64,000 nt of DNA from Dechloromonas denitrificans. Lineage in GTDB: Bacteria > Pseudomonadota > Gammaproteobacteria > Burkholderiales > Rhodocyclaceae. Where the stretch lies: contig NZ_LODL01000035.1 in the NCBI RefSeq assembly GCF_001551835.1, positions 422,093-486,092 of the forward strand, given 5' to 3'. The notes under the pieces were generated by a model. The model was given only the letters and a program-made list of their open reading frames with translations. It had not been told where the DNA came from and did not search any database. The position numbers and the translations under genes are program-made. Numbering within the stretch: the first letter of the stretch is position 1; every line of letters starts with the position of its first letter. This document shows, in pieces, positions 41,179 through 49,551 of the stretch.

Positions 41179-42750
41179 ATGTCGCCACCTGCCATCATTC
41201 TCTGCACGCTCAACGCCAAGTACATCCACGCCTCGCTCGGCTTGCGCTACCTGCTCGCCAACATGGCCCGCCACGGCAGCGCCGAACTGCGGGCGGCTAC
41301 CGTGTTGCGCGAATTCACCATCGCCCGCCCGGCAGCCGCCATCGTCGAGGCGCTGCTCGGCGAACTGGGCGAAGCGGCCGATGGCTGGCCGCAAATCGTC
41401 GGCTTCGGCGTCTATATCTGGAATGTCGCGGCGACCACCGAAGTTGTTCGTTTGCTCAAGGCGGCCCGCCCGGCGCTGAAGATCGTCCTCGGCGGCCCTG
41501 AGGTCAGCCATGAGTGGGAAAATCAGGAGATCGTTCGCCTGGCCGACCACCTGATCACCGGCTGGGGCGACGTCAGTTTCCCCAAACTGTGCCGCGCCCT
41601 GCGCCACGGACCGCCGCCGCTGATGAAGGTGATGCCGGGCGAACAGGCCGGCCTTGAGCAGGTCGACCTGCCCTACGCCGAGTACAGCGCCGACGACCTG
41701 GCGCACCGCCTGCTCTACGTCGAAGCCTCGCGCGGCTGCCCGTTCAAGTGCGAGTTCTGCCTCAGCGCCCTCGACAAGAGGGCCTGGGCCTTCGCCGAAG
41801 AACGCTTCCTGGCGGCGCTGGACGATCTGTTCCAGCGCGGCGCCCGCAACTTCAAGTTCGTCGACCGCACCTTCAACCTGAAGATCGACAGCTCGCTGCG
41901 CATCCTGCAGTTTTTCCTCGACCGCCTGACGCCTGATCTCTTCCTGCATTTCGAGGTCGTTCCCGACCACCTGCCGGAACGTCTGAAGGCGATGATCGCC
42001 CGTTTCCCGCCCGGCGTGCTGCAGTTCGAGGTCGGTATCCAGACTTTCAGCCCGGAAGTCCAGCAGCGCATCTCGCGCCGCCAGGACAACGACAAGACCT
42101 GCGCCAACCTCGCCTGGCTGGTCAAGCACAGCCACGCCCACCTGCATACCGACCTCATCTTCGGCCTGCCCGGCGAAACGTTGGCCAGCTTCGGCGCCGG
42201 TTTCGACCGGCTGTATGCGCTAGGGCCGCACGAAATCCAGCTCGGCGTGCTGAAGCGCCTGCGCGGCACGCCGATTGCCCGGCACAGCGCGGCATTCGGC
42301 ATGCGCTACGAGGCGGCGCCGCCCTACACCGTGCAGCAGACGGCAGCGGTGGACGCGCCCACCGTGCAGCGCTTTACACGGCTCGCCCGCTACTGGGATC
42401 TGCTGGCCAATTCCGGCCGCTTCCCGCAAACCTTGCCGCTGCTGCTCGCCGGCCCCTCGCCGTTCGCCGCCCTGCTCGCCTGCAGCGACTGGCTGTGGCA
42501 GACGACCGGCCAGACCAGCGGCCTGACGCCGGAAATGCTGGTCGACCGCTTGTTCGATTACCTGACCGGGGTCATCGGTCTGGCCGCCGAGCAGGTTCGC
42601 CCCTTGCTGCTCGCCGATTACCTGGCCAGCGGCGCGCGCGCCAACCCGGCCTGCCTGCACGGCCTGTTGAAGGACCGCGCCAAGCCGCTGCCGCGCGCCA
42701 CCCGGGCGCTGGCCGAACGCCAGGATCGGCATGGCGGGGCGGCTCGATGA
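41179..42750 (+). CDS. B12-binding-type radical SAM protein (DUF4080-like)
   Basis: A 523-residue protein with an N-terminal B12-binding-like domain (about 1-150, with IVLGGPEVSHEW) and a radical SAM core with C187-P-F-K-C191-E-F-C194. A C-terminal extension resembles DUF4080. Such proteins are widespread in proteobacteria and uncharacterised. The start at 41179 begins at MSPPAIILCTLNAKYIHASLG, typical of the family. It overlaps the next gene by 4 bases. Confidence 0.88.
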   Translation: MSPPAIILCTLNAKYIHASLGLRYLLANMARHGSAELRAATVLREFTIARPAAAIVEALLGELGEAADGWPQIVGFGVYIWNVAATTEVVRLLKAARPALKIVLGGPEVSHEWENQEIVRLADHLITGWGDVSFPKLCRALRHGPPPLMKVMPGEQAGLEQVDLPYAEYSADDLAHRLLYVEASRGCPFKCEFCLSALDKRAWAFAEERFLAALDDLFQRGARNFKFVDRTFNLKIDSSLRILQFFLDRLTPDLFLHFEVVPDHLPERLKAMIARFPPGVLQFEVGIQTFSPEVQQRISRRQDNDKTCANLAWLVKHSHAHLHTDLIFGLPGETLASFGAGFDRLYALGPHEIQLGVLKRLRGTPIARHSAAFGMRYEAAPPYTVQQTAAVDAPTVQRFTRLARYWDLLANSGRFPQTLPLLLAGPSPFAALLACSDWLWQTTGQTSGLTPEMLVDRLFDYLTGVIGLAAEQVRPLLLADYLASGARANPACLHGLLKDRAKPLPRATRALAERQDRHGGAAR

Positions 42751-43100
42751 GTGCCGACAGCCAGAAGATCCGCTTTTTCCGCCGCCATATTCCGGCCTTT
42801 GAATGCGAGCCGGGCTGTCACGACTGCTGTGGCCCGGTCACCGCCTCCAGCGAGGAGATGGCGCGGCTGCCGGTGAAAAGCGCGGCAGCGCACGCGGCGG
42901 CACTGGCTGAACTGAATTGCCCGCATCTCGGCGAGCACGGCTGCGAGGTCTATCTGGAGCGGCCGCTGATCTGCCGCCTGTTCGGCACCACGCCGCAGCT
43001 GCCCTGCCCGCGCGGCCGGCGGCCGGAAACGCCGATCGACCCGGCGATCGAGCAGCAGATCTACCGCTACTTCGCCGAGAAACGACAGATTCTCGTTTGA
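42747..43100 (+). CDS. YkgJ-family cysteine-cluster protein
   Basis: A 117-residue protein with the zinc/iron-chelating cysteine pattern: CEPGCHDCCGPV, then CPHLGEHGCEVY and RPLICRLFG. The family is thought to bind a metal or iron-sulfur cluster. It is translationally coupled (ATGA) to the radical SAM gene, which suggests joint function. Confidence 0.88.
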   Translation: MSADSQKIRFFRRHIPAFECEPGCHDCCGPVTASSEEMARLPVKSAAAHAAALAELNCPHLGEHGCEVYLERPLICRLFGTTPQLPCPRGRRPETPIDPAIEQQIYRYFAEKRQILV

Positions 43101-43115
43101 GACCGCGGCCGGCGG

Positions 43116-43149
43116 TTTTTGCCATTTTTACCCGGTCGACCGCCGGAGT
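43116..43149 (+). repeat. 34-base dispersed intergenic repeat, copy 2
   Basis: TTTTTGCC, a second T-run and GACCGCCGGAGT match the copy at 14579-14612. It lies 15 bases after the ykgJ-like stop, before the PAAR module. The palindromic core GGTCGACC is also in the copy at 41099. Confidence 0.5.
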
Positions 43150-43277
43150 TGGCGCCCAGCTACCTGCCAGCCCGTGCCGATGCAAGCTCGGCCAGTTTTG
43201 GCCGAGGTTGTACGCCTTCGGCTTCAAGCTCGGATTTGCCATGCTAATATATGCCATTGGCAACAAAGGGGGCTGAA

Positions 43278-43862
43278 TTGCGTCCATTTATCGTTGTCGG
43301 AGATCGCACTAGCCACGGCGGTATTGTCATTTCCGGATCGGAATCCACGGACGTCGACGGTAAGCCCGTCGCACGGATCGGTGACCGGGCAACATGCCCA
43401 CGCAAGGGGCACGGTAGCGTTACGACCATCGTCACCGGCGACGTTACGGCGATCATTGACGGTCGGCCGCTGGCTAGGCACGGCGACAAGACAGCCTGCG
43501 GCGCTACGCTGATATCCAGTCAAATGATTGCCTACGTCGACAACGAGAGCAGCAGGGGGCAAGGCGCTTCCTCGGCACCGGCTGCTGCCGTAGCTTCTTC
43601 GTTGGCCAGTAACGAAGAAAGCCACGCCTTCGACTTGCAATTCCTTGTTCAGGGTGACAAGTCCGGCAAACCCATGGCAAACACGCCTTACAAAATCACG
43701 CTGGACGATGGACGCATATTTACCGGCAAGACCGATAAAAGCGGTTTGACGCAGAAGGTCAGTGCGGATTACCCAGCTCACGCAACCCTGATTGCTCCAT
43801 ACCATGACGACGACAAGACAAGTACCGACGGATACTGCGGAATCGACTCCTGCTGTTGTTGA
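43278..43862 (+). CDS. PAAR-domain protein with C-terminal TTR-like extension
   Basis: PAAR proteins form the tip of type VI secretion spikes and carry effectors. Residues about 1-90 are a PAAR domain (FIVVGDRTSHGG, ARIGDRATCP, GRPLARHGDKTACGATL). An Ala/Ser linker then leads to a TTR-like beta domain (SGKPMANTPYKITLDDGRIFTGKTDKSG). The C-terminus ends in three cysteines. A strong AAAGGGGG site points to TTG 43278 as the start; the ATG at 43251 would add nine non-PAAR residues. The stop lies inside the next gene. Confidence 0.85.
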   Translation: MRPFIVVGDRTSHGGIVISGSESTDVDGKPVARIGDRATCPRKGHGSVTTIVTGDVTAIIDGRPLARHGDKTACGATLISSQMIAYVDNESSRGQGASSAPAAAVASSLASNEESHAFDLQFLVQGDKSGKPMANTPYKITLDDGRIFTGKTDKSGLTQKVSADYPAHATLIAPYHDDDKTSTDGYCGIDSCCC

Positions 43863-44493
43863 TGCGCCGGGCGAGACGCTGGCAACACTGACCCCAACCA
43901 GCGATCCAACTCCCGCCGTCGCAATAGTCCCGGAGAGGGAATTCAGTGGCGCCGACTGGTGCGCTCGCTTTCCTGGTAGCAATTCGACCGATGACTTGGA
44001 AGGCGACTTTAAAACTGGCGTCAATTCATTCATCTGCGCGATGAAGCAGGGCGGTGCGGATGTCAGCGTTGCAGCGACATATCGACCGCCGGAGCGGGCC
44101 TACCTGATGCACTGGAGTTGGATGATTGCCAATGGCAAGAGCGAGGCCGCTGACGTATCGGCTAAAGCCGGCGTCAACATTAACTGGGATCATGGTAACG
44201 ATGAGGCATCAAAAGCGGCTGCAAAAGCGATGGTTGCCGAATATGGCATGAGCGGCCTGAAGGTAGCGCCTGCGCTGCGTAGCAGGCACACTGAGCGAAA
44301 GGCTATTGACATGACGATTAGCTGGAAAAAAGAATTGGTAATTGCTGGGGCTGACGGGAGCCACGTGACGATCAAGACAGAGCCACGTACCGGAATGAAT
44401 GAAGACTTGCATGCCGTAGGTGCTGGCTATGGCGTAATCAAGTTTTGGAAGGGCGATGCCGATAAGCCGCACTGGTCGACGGACGGACGATGA
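43804..44493 (+). CDS. M15-type peptidoglycan peptidase, candidate type VI effector
   Basis: A 229-residue protein beginning with a Pro/Thr/Ala-rich linker and then a DD/LD-peptidase fold. Zinc-site motifs are S160-R-H162-T-E-R-K-A-I-D169, E200-D-L-H203 and P222-H223-W. No signal peptide is visible, as expected for cargo delivered by a PAAR spike. It overlaps the PAAR gene by 59 bases in another frame, and its stop overlaps the next start (ATGA). Expected action is cleaving peptide stems of target-cell peptidoglycan. Confidence 0.78.
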   Translation: MTTTRQVPTDTAESTPAVVDAPGETLATLTPTSDPTPAVAIVPEREFSGADWCARFPGSNSTDDLEGDFKTGVNSFICAMKQGGADVSVAATYRPPERAYLMHWSWMIANGKSEAADVSAKAGVNINWDHGNDEASKAAAKAMVAEYGMSGLKVAPALRSRHTERKAIDMTISWKKELVIAGADGSHVTIKTEPRTGMNEDLHAVGAGYGVIKFWKGDADKPHWSTDGR

Positions 44494-44792
44494 ACTTTCG
44501 TTTAGCTGCCCTCGCCATTTGCCTAGCGTTCCCGCTCTCGTTGCGTGCAGACGCCGGGGTTTCGCCCGATATTGAGCGTTTCGTTGATATCGCTGATACG
44601 TGCCTGCACTTGGCCGGAGAATGGGATAGCTCTTTGCCGAAGGCGCAGCAGCGGGAAATCGAACGCAAGGCGAATTCCTACTGCATGCGAGCAAAAAAAC
44701 AATATCGAGCCCTGCTCATCAAGTACAAAGACTCCCCAGAAATCGTCAGGCGACTTAATGATTACGAGGATTTGAATTCGGTCAGCGATTAG
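44490..44792 (+). CDS. Small secreted protein, candidate periplasmic immunity partner
   Basis: A 100-residue protein with a signal peptide (FPLSLRADA) and two cysteines in the mature helical part that could form a disulfide. No family is recognised. Translation is coupled to the peptidase gene, and periplasmic location is what an immunity protein against a peptidoglycan peptidase would need. The role is inferred from position. Confidence 0.65.
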   Translation: MNFRLAALAICLAFPLSLRADAGVSPDIERFVDIADTCLHLAGEWDSSLPKAQQREIERKANSYCMRAKKQYRALLIKYKDSPEIVRRLNDYEDLNSVSD

Positions 44793-44893
44793 CCTATTCG
44801 CAAATCTGGATTCTGCTTAAACACCCACAATAGCGCGCCAGTGTCGGGCTTGTAGAGCGTCGGCTTACGCCTCAGCCAATACCTGTTTTGCCG

Positions 44894-45853
44894 CTAATCG
44901 CGCAGTTCGCGCCCGGTCAGCTTGATGAAGACGTCTTCCAGGTTGGAAGCGCGGTGCACATAGCGCAGGCCGCTGGCTTCGGCCAGTCGGGCGAGCAGTT
45001 GTTGCGGCTCGCGGCAGTAGAAGAAGGCGGTTTCGCCGCTCGTCTCGACGCGCTCGGCCAGTTGCCGGTTGGCGGCGACGAAGCCGCTCAGATCATGGCT
45101 GCCTTCGTCGAAGACTTCGACGACCTGTGGTTCGATGTGCTCGGCGATCAACTGGCGCGGGCTGCCTTCGCTGATCTTGCGGCCGTGGTCGATGACGATC
45201 AGCCGGTCGCACAGGCGCTCCGCCTCGTCCATGAAATGGGTGGTCAGGATCAGCGTCTTGCCGGCCGACTTCAATTGCTTCAGGCGGTCCCAGATCAGGT
45301 GGCGAGCCTGCGGGTCGAGGCCGGTCGTCGGCTCGTCGAGGAAGATGATGTCCGGGTTGTTGACCAGCGCCCGGGCCAGCGTCAGCCGGCGCTTCATGCC
45401 GCCCGATAGCGTCGCGATGCGGGCGTCGGCCTTGCCGGTCAGGCCGGCGAATTCGAGCAATTGCGGAATGCGCGCCTTGACCTCGGCATCGGCCAGGCCG
45501 AAATAGCGGCCGAAGACGAGCAGATTTTCGCTGGCCGTGAAATCGGGGTCGAGATTGTCGAACTGCGGCACGACGCCGACCCGGGCCCGCGCCTGCTGCG
45601 CGGCGGCGGGAATGGCGTGGCCGTTCAGCGCGATCTCGCCGCTGTCCGGCGCCGTCAGGCCGAGGCAGAGGCGCAGCGTCGTCGTCTTGCCGGCCCCGTT
45701 CGGGCCGAGCAGGCCGAAACAGGTGCCGGGCTCGACGGTGAAGGAAAGGCCGGCCACCACCTCGGTGCCGGCGTAGACCTTGCGCAGGCCGCTGACACTG
45801 AGCGCCATGGAAGCAGAGGCTGGCACTGGCGTCCCGGAATCAACAACTGCCAT
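44894..45853 (-). CDS. NodI-type ABC transporter ATP-binding protein
   Basis: A 319-residue ABC ATPase with Walker [10 protein letters not shown], signature [15 protein letters not shown], Walker [13 protein letters not shown] and a C-terminal NodI/DrrA-like domain. The ATG at 45853 overlaps the hydrolase stop (TGATG). Its natural partner, a NodJ-type permease, lies at 39754-40560. The 101 bases between it and the immunity candidate hold no gene I can support. Confidence 0.93.
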   Translation of the reverse strand: MAVVDSGTPVPASASMALSVSGLRKVYAGTEVVAGLSFTVEPGTCFGLLGPNGAGKTTTLRLCLGLTAPDSGEIALNGHAIPAAAQQARARVGVVPQFDNLDPDFTASENLLVFGRYFGLADAEVKARIPQLLEFAGLTGKADARIATLSGGMKRRLTLARALVNNPDIIFLDEPTTGLDPQARHLIWDRLKQLKSAGKTLILTTHFMDEAERLCDRLIVIDHGRKISEGSPRQLIAEHIEPQVVEVFDEGSHDLSGFVAANRQLAERVETSGETAFFYCREPQQLLARLAEASGLRYVHRASNLEDVFIKLTGRELRD

Positions 45854-46491
45854 CAATGCCGCCAGGCGCGGGTGATGATGTCGCGGATCAGGTGCAGGCG
45901 ACGGTGGAAGAAGTGGTCGGCGCCGGGCACCATGATCACCGGCAGGTCGAGCGGCAGCGCCCAGGCATAGACATTGGCCGGCGGCACCAGCGTATCGTCG
46001 GCGCCGTGGATGACGATGGTGTCGTGCGGCACGGCTTCGGTGTCGTACTGGCGGCTGCCTTCGACATGGCCGGCGGCGGTGCCGACCAGGACCAGGCGCT
46101 GGGCCGGGTGGCCGGCTTCGGCCAGCCGTTTGGCGGCGCGGGTCTGGCAGTAGGCGCCGAACGAGAAGCCGGCCAGCGCGACCGGCAGGTCGCCGCAGCG
46201 GCGCTTGGCTTCGTCGAGCACGGCAAGCAGGTCGTCGGTTTCGCCGCGGCCTTCGTTATGTTCGCCTTCCGTGCCGCCGACACCGCGGAAATTCGGGCGG
46301 AAAGCGGCATAGCCGAGGCTGACGAAAGTGCGGGCCAGCGTGTAGGCCACCTTGTTGGTATTGGCGCCGCCGCCCATCGGGTGCGGGTGGGCGATCAGCG
46401 CGATGCCGCGCGGTGCGTCCGGGCGTTCCATGATGACGTCGATCTTGCCGACCGGGCCATCGACGACGATTTTCTCTTCGGGGGCTTTCAT
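45853..46491 (-). CDS. Alpha/beta hydrolase (dienelactone-hydrolase-like)
   Basis: A 212-residue hydrolase with the family start [19 protein letters not shown], the [14 protein letters not shown] loop and the nucleophile elbow AGFSFG, with a late Asp ([10 protein letters not shown]) and His (GADHFF). The family is common in proteobacteria; no substrate is known. It lies between a ferredoxin gene (4-base gap) and the ABC ATPase gene. Confidence 0.88.
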   Translation of the reverse strand: MKAPEEKIVVDGPVGKIDVIMERPDAPRGIALIAHPHPMGGGANTNKVAYTLARTFVSLGYAAFRPNFRGVGGTEGEHNEGRGETDDLLAVLDEAKRRCGDLPVALAGFSFGAYCQTRAAKRLAEAGHPAQRLVLVGTAAGHVEGSRQYDTEAVPHDTIVIHGADDTLVPPANVYAWALPLDLPVIMVPGADHFFHRRLHLIRDIITRAWRH

Positions 46492-46495
46492 GGTG

Positions 46496-46804
46496 TCAGA
46501 GCTTCAGGCGTTCGACGACACGGCCGTTGAGCAGGTGTTCCTGGATGATTTCCTCGACGTCTTCCTTGTCGATGAAGGAATACCAGGTCTCTTCCGGATA
46601 GACGACCATCACCGGGCCCTGGTCGCAGCGGCCGAGGCAGCCGGCCTTGTTGATGCGGATGGCGCCGGCGCCGTTCTTCTTCAGGGCGCCGATGCGGTCC
46701 TTGGCGTAGGCGAACATCTCCGAGCCGCCGACGCTGTTGCAGCATTGCTCGCCGGCTTCGCGCTGGTTGGTGCAGACAAAGACGTGGTGTTGGAAGTAGC
46801 TCAT
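46496..46804 (-). CDS. Thioredoxin-like [2Fe-2S] ferredoxin
   Basis: A 102-residue protein with the four-cysteine pattern of the thioredoxin-like 2Fe-2S family: FVCTNQREAGEQCC in the first half and AGCLGRCDQGP in the second. It starts MSYFQHHVFVC at 46804. It is the first gene of a three-gene operon with the hydrolase and ABC ATPase. Confidence 0.9.
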   Translation of the reverse strand: MSYFQHHVFVCTNQREAGEQCCNSVGGSEMFAYAKDRIGALKKNGAGAIRINKAGCLGRCDQGPVMVVYPEETWYSFIDKEDVEEIIQEHLLNGRVVERLKL

Positions 46805-46842
46805 CAGTTTCTCCTTTGCGGCCGGCAATTATAGGCGGTCCG

Positions 46843-46856
46843 GTTTCACGTGGAAC
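46843..46856. promoter_or_regulatory. parS-like ParB-binding site at the end of the P-type ATPase gene
   Basis: GTTTCACGTGGAAC is identical to the site at 28931 and matches 14 of 16 parS positions. It overlaps the stop codon of the ATPase gene. A second identical copy within 18 kb, near the origin, supports real function. Confidence 0.75.
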
Positions 46857-49551
46857 GCCGGCGGTTGCTCCAGCGCTTTTCGAGGCCGACGATCAGCGAG
46901 CTGAGCAGCGCAAAAGCGCCGATCTCCAGCCATTCCTGCCGGCCGATCGGTGCCGTCTGGAAGGCGGCGTTGAGCGGCGGCCAGTAGGTGAGCAGCAGTT
47001 GCAGGACGAGCATGGCGGCCAGCCCGGCCCAGAACCAGCGGTTGGAAAATAGCCCGAGCTGCCAGAAGCCGCGGCTCAGCGAGCGGCAGTTGAAGAGGTA
47101 GAGCATTTCGACCATGACGAAGACGTTGACCGCGACGGTGCGCGCTTCGGCCAGCGTGTGGCCCTGCGCCAGTTCACGCAGGAAGAGGCCGAAGGCGCCG
47201 CCGAGCAGCAGCAGCGAGACCAGCACGATGCGCCGGATCAGCGCGCCATCGAGGACCGGGGTCGCCTGCCGGCGCGGCGGCCGGTGCATGATGCCACGCT
47301 CGATCGGCTCGAAGGCCAGGGTCAGGCCGAGTAGGACGGCGGTCGTCATGTTGATCCACAGGATCTGCAGCGGCGTGATCGGCAGCGTCGCCCCGAACAG
47401 GATGGCGGCGACGATGACCAGGCCTTCGCCGAAATTGGTCGGCAGCGTCCAGGTGATGAACTTGACCAGGTTGTCCCAGACCCCCCGCCCCTCTTCCGCC
47501 GCCGCTTCGATGCTGGCGAAATTGTCATCGGTCAGCACCATTGCCGCCGCCTCCTTGGCGACTTCGGTGCCGCTCAGGCCCATGGCGATGCCGATGTCGG
47601 CCTGCTTCAGCGCCGGTGCGTCATTGACGCCGTCGCCGGTCATTGCCACCACCTCGCCCCGGCTTTGCAGGGCACGCACCAGGCGCAGCTTCTGCTCCGG
47701 CTCGACGCGGGCGAAGACGTCGGTATGCTGGGCGACCTCGGCCAGCTGCGCCTCGTCGAGCCCGGCCAGTTCGCGGCCGGTCAGCGCCCGCTCGGCCGGC
47801 AGACCGATCTGGCGGGCAATGGCCAGCGCGGTGACAGCATGGTCGCCGGTAATCATCTTGACCCGGATGCCGGCCGAGTGGCAGTTCCGGATCGCGCCGA
47901 TCGCCGCCTTGCGCGGCGGGTCGATCATGCCGACCAGGCCGAGCAGGGTCAGCCCGTCGACCATGCCTGCGGTCAACGCCGAATTTTCGGCAAAAATGCG
48001 CCGGGCCAGCAGCAGGACGCGCATGCCCTGCCCGGCATAGGCTTCGGCGATGGCTTCGACCGCTGCCGCATCGAGCGCCACCGGCTGGCCACGCGCATCA
48101 AGCTGGTCGCGACAAAGCGGCAGCAGGCGTTCGAGGGCGCCCTTGACGTAGAGCAGCGGTTGGCCGTCACCCTGGTGGGCGGTTGCCATGTATTGACGGC
48201 AGGCATCGAAAGGCAGTTCGTCGCGGCGCGGGAACAGCGCGCGCAGCGTGTGCTCGTCCAGCCCGCCCTTACGGGCGGCGACCAGCAGCGCGGCTTCGGT
48301 CGGGTCGCCGGTGATCTGCCAGTGCGGGCCGTCGCGGCGCAGGCTGGCCTCGTTGCACAGCGCACCGGCGACCAGGCATTCGCGCAGGGCGCCGTCGATG
48401 CGGGCCGGCAAGCCGTCGTGCGTGATGGCGCCGTCCGGGGTGTAGCCGTGACCGCTGACGGCGTAGCCCAGGCCAGCCGTCCACAGCATGCGTACCGTCA
48501 TCGCGTTTTCGGTCAGCGTGCCGGTCTTGTCGGAACAGATGACGGTCGTGCTGCCCAGCGTTTCGACGGCCGCCAGGCGACGGATGATGGCGCGCCGTTT
48601 GGCCATGCGGGCGACGCCGATCGCCAGCGTCACGGTGACGGCAGCCGGCAAGCCTTCCGGGATGGCACCAACGGCCAGCGCCACCGCCGCCATGAACATG
48701 TCGAAGGCGGCTTCGCCGCGGGCCAGGCCGACGCCGAAGGTGAGCAGGGCCAGGCCGCCGATTGCCCAGAGCAGCCAGTTGGAAAAGGTCGCCATCTTGC
48801 GGGTCAACGGCGTCGTTATTTCCGGAGCGTTGGCGATCAGGCCGGCGATGCGCCCGGTTTCGGTGGCGTCGCCGGTGGCGATGACCAGCCCGGCGCCCTG
48901 TCCGGCCACGACAGTGGTCCCGGCATAGGCCATGTTGGCGCGTTCGGCGAGCAGCGTGTCGTCGGCCAGCGGGTCGGTATGTTTGCCGACCGGCAGCGAT
49001 TCGCCGGTCAGCATCGAGTCGTCGGTATGCAGTTCGCGCTGCTGGAACAGGCGGAGGTCGGCCGGAATGCGGTCGCCGGCGGCGAGAATGACGACATCGC
49101 CGGGGACCAGCCGGCTGGCGTCGAGCTGCTGCCGGTGGCCGCCCCGGCGCACGGTGACCGGCGTTGCGACACTGCGGGCCAGTGCGGCGAGCGCCCCTTC
49201 GGCCTTGGCTTCCTGCCAGTAGCCGATGCCGGCATTGACCAGCACGACGCTGAGGATGACGCTGGCGTCGGTCCATTCGCCGAGGCCGGCAGTAATGGCG
49301 CCGGCGGCAATCAGGACGAGGACCAGCGGCTGCAGCAACTGCTCGAGCAGGCGCCGCCAGGCCGGCTTGCCGGGCGTTTCCGTCATCAGATTGGGGCCGT
49401 GCCGGGCCAGGCGTTCGGCGACCTCGCCGTCGCTCAGCCCGGTCGAGCAATCGACGTTCAGTTGCTGCGCTGCCTGTTCGGCGGCCAGGCTGTGCCAGGC
49501 TACGGTCGACGGCTGGTCAGCAGCAGAAACGGCAGGGTCATGAAGGGCCAT
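46846..49551 (-). CDS. P-type cation-transporting ATPase (calcium-ATPase-like, type II)
   Basis: A 901-residue P-type ATPase. It has a cation-ATPase N domain (WHSLAAEQAAQQL), the actuator TGES, GAIPEGLPA in helix 4, phosphorylation site CSDKTGTLTEN, MITGDHAVTA, TGDGVNDAPAL, and a C-terminal helix bundle. The PEGL motif fits type IIA calcium pumps; some homologues move other cations. Its start lies 52 bases inside the VanZ-like gene upstream. Confidence 0.92.
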   Translation of the reverse strand: MALHDPAVSAADQPSTVAWHSLAAEQAAQQLNVDCSTGLSDGEVAERLARHGPNLMTETPGKPAWRRLLEQLLQPLVLVLIAAGAITAGLGEWTDASVILSVVLVNAGIGYWQEAKAEGALAALARSVATPVTVRRGGHRQQLDASRLVPGDVVILAAGDRIPADLRLFQQRELHTDDSMLTGESLPVGKHTDPLADDTLLAERANMAYAGTTVVAGQGAGLVIATGDATETGRIAGLIANAPEITTPLTRKMATFSNWLLWAIGGLALLTFGVGLARGEAAFDMFMAAVALAVGAIPEGLPAAVTVTLAIGVARMAKRRAIIRRLAAVETLGSTTVICSDKTGTLTENAMTVRMLWTAGLGYAVSGHGYTPDGAITHDGLPARIDGALRECLVAGALCNEASLRRDGPHWQITGDPTEAALLVAARKGGLDEHTLRALFPRRDELPFDACRQYMATAHQGDGQPLLYVKGALERLLPLCRDQLDARGQPVALDAAAVEAIAEAYAGQGMRVLLLARRIFAENSALTAGMVDGLTLLGLVGMIDPPRKAAIGAIRNCHSAGIRVKMITGDHAVTALAIARQIGLPAERALTGRELAGLDEAQLAEVAQHTDVFARVEPEQKLRLVRALQSRGEVVAMTGDGVNDAPALKQADIGIAMGLSGTEVAKEAAAMVLTDDNFASIEAAAEEGRGVWDNLVKFITWTLPTNFGEGLVIVAAILFGATLPITPLQILWINMTTAVLLGLTLAFEPIERGIMHRPPRRQATPVLDGALIRRIVLVSLLLLGGAFGLFLRELAQGHTLAEARTVAVNVFVMVEMLYLFNCRSLSRGFWQLGLFSNRWFWAGLAAMLVLQLLLTYWPPLNAAFQTAPIGRQEWLEIGAFALLSSLIVGLEKRWSNRRRST

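Noticed and set aside
44080..44101. GACCGCCGGAG as another copy of the dispersed repeat
   Set aside because: It lies in coding sequence of the peptidase and lacks the TTTTTGCC head and T-run.
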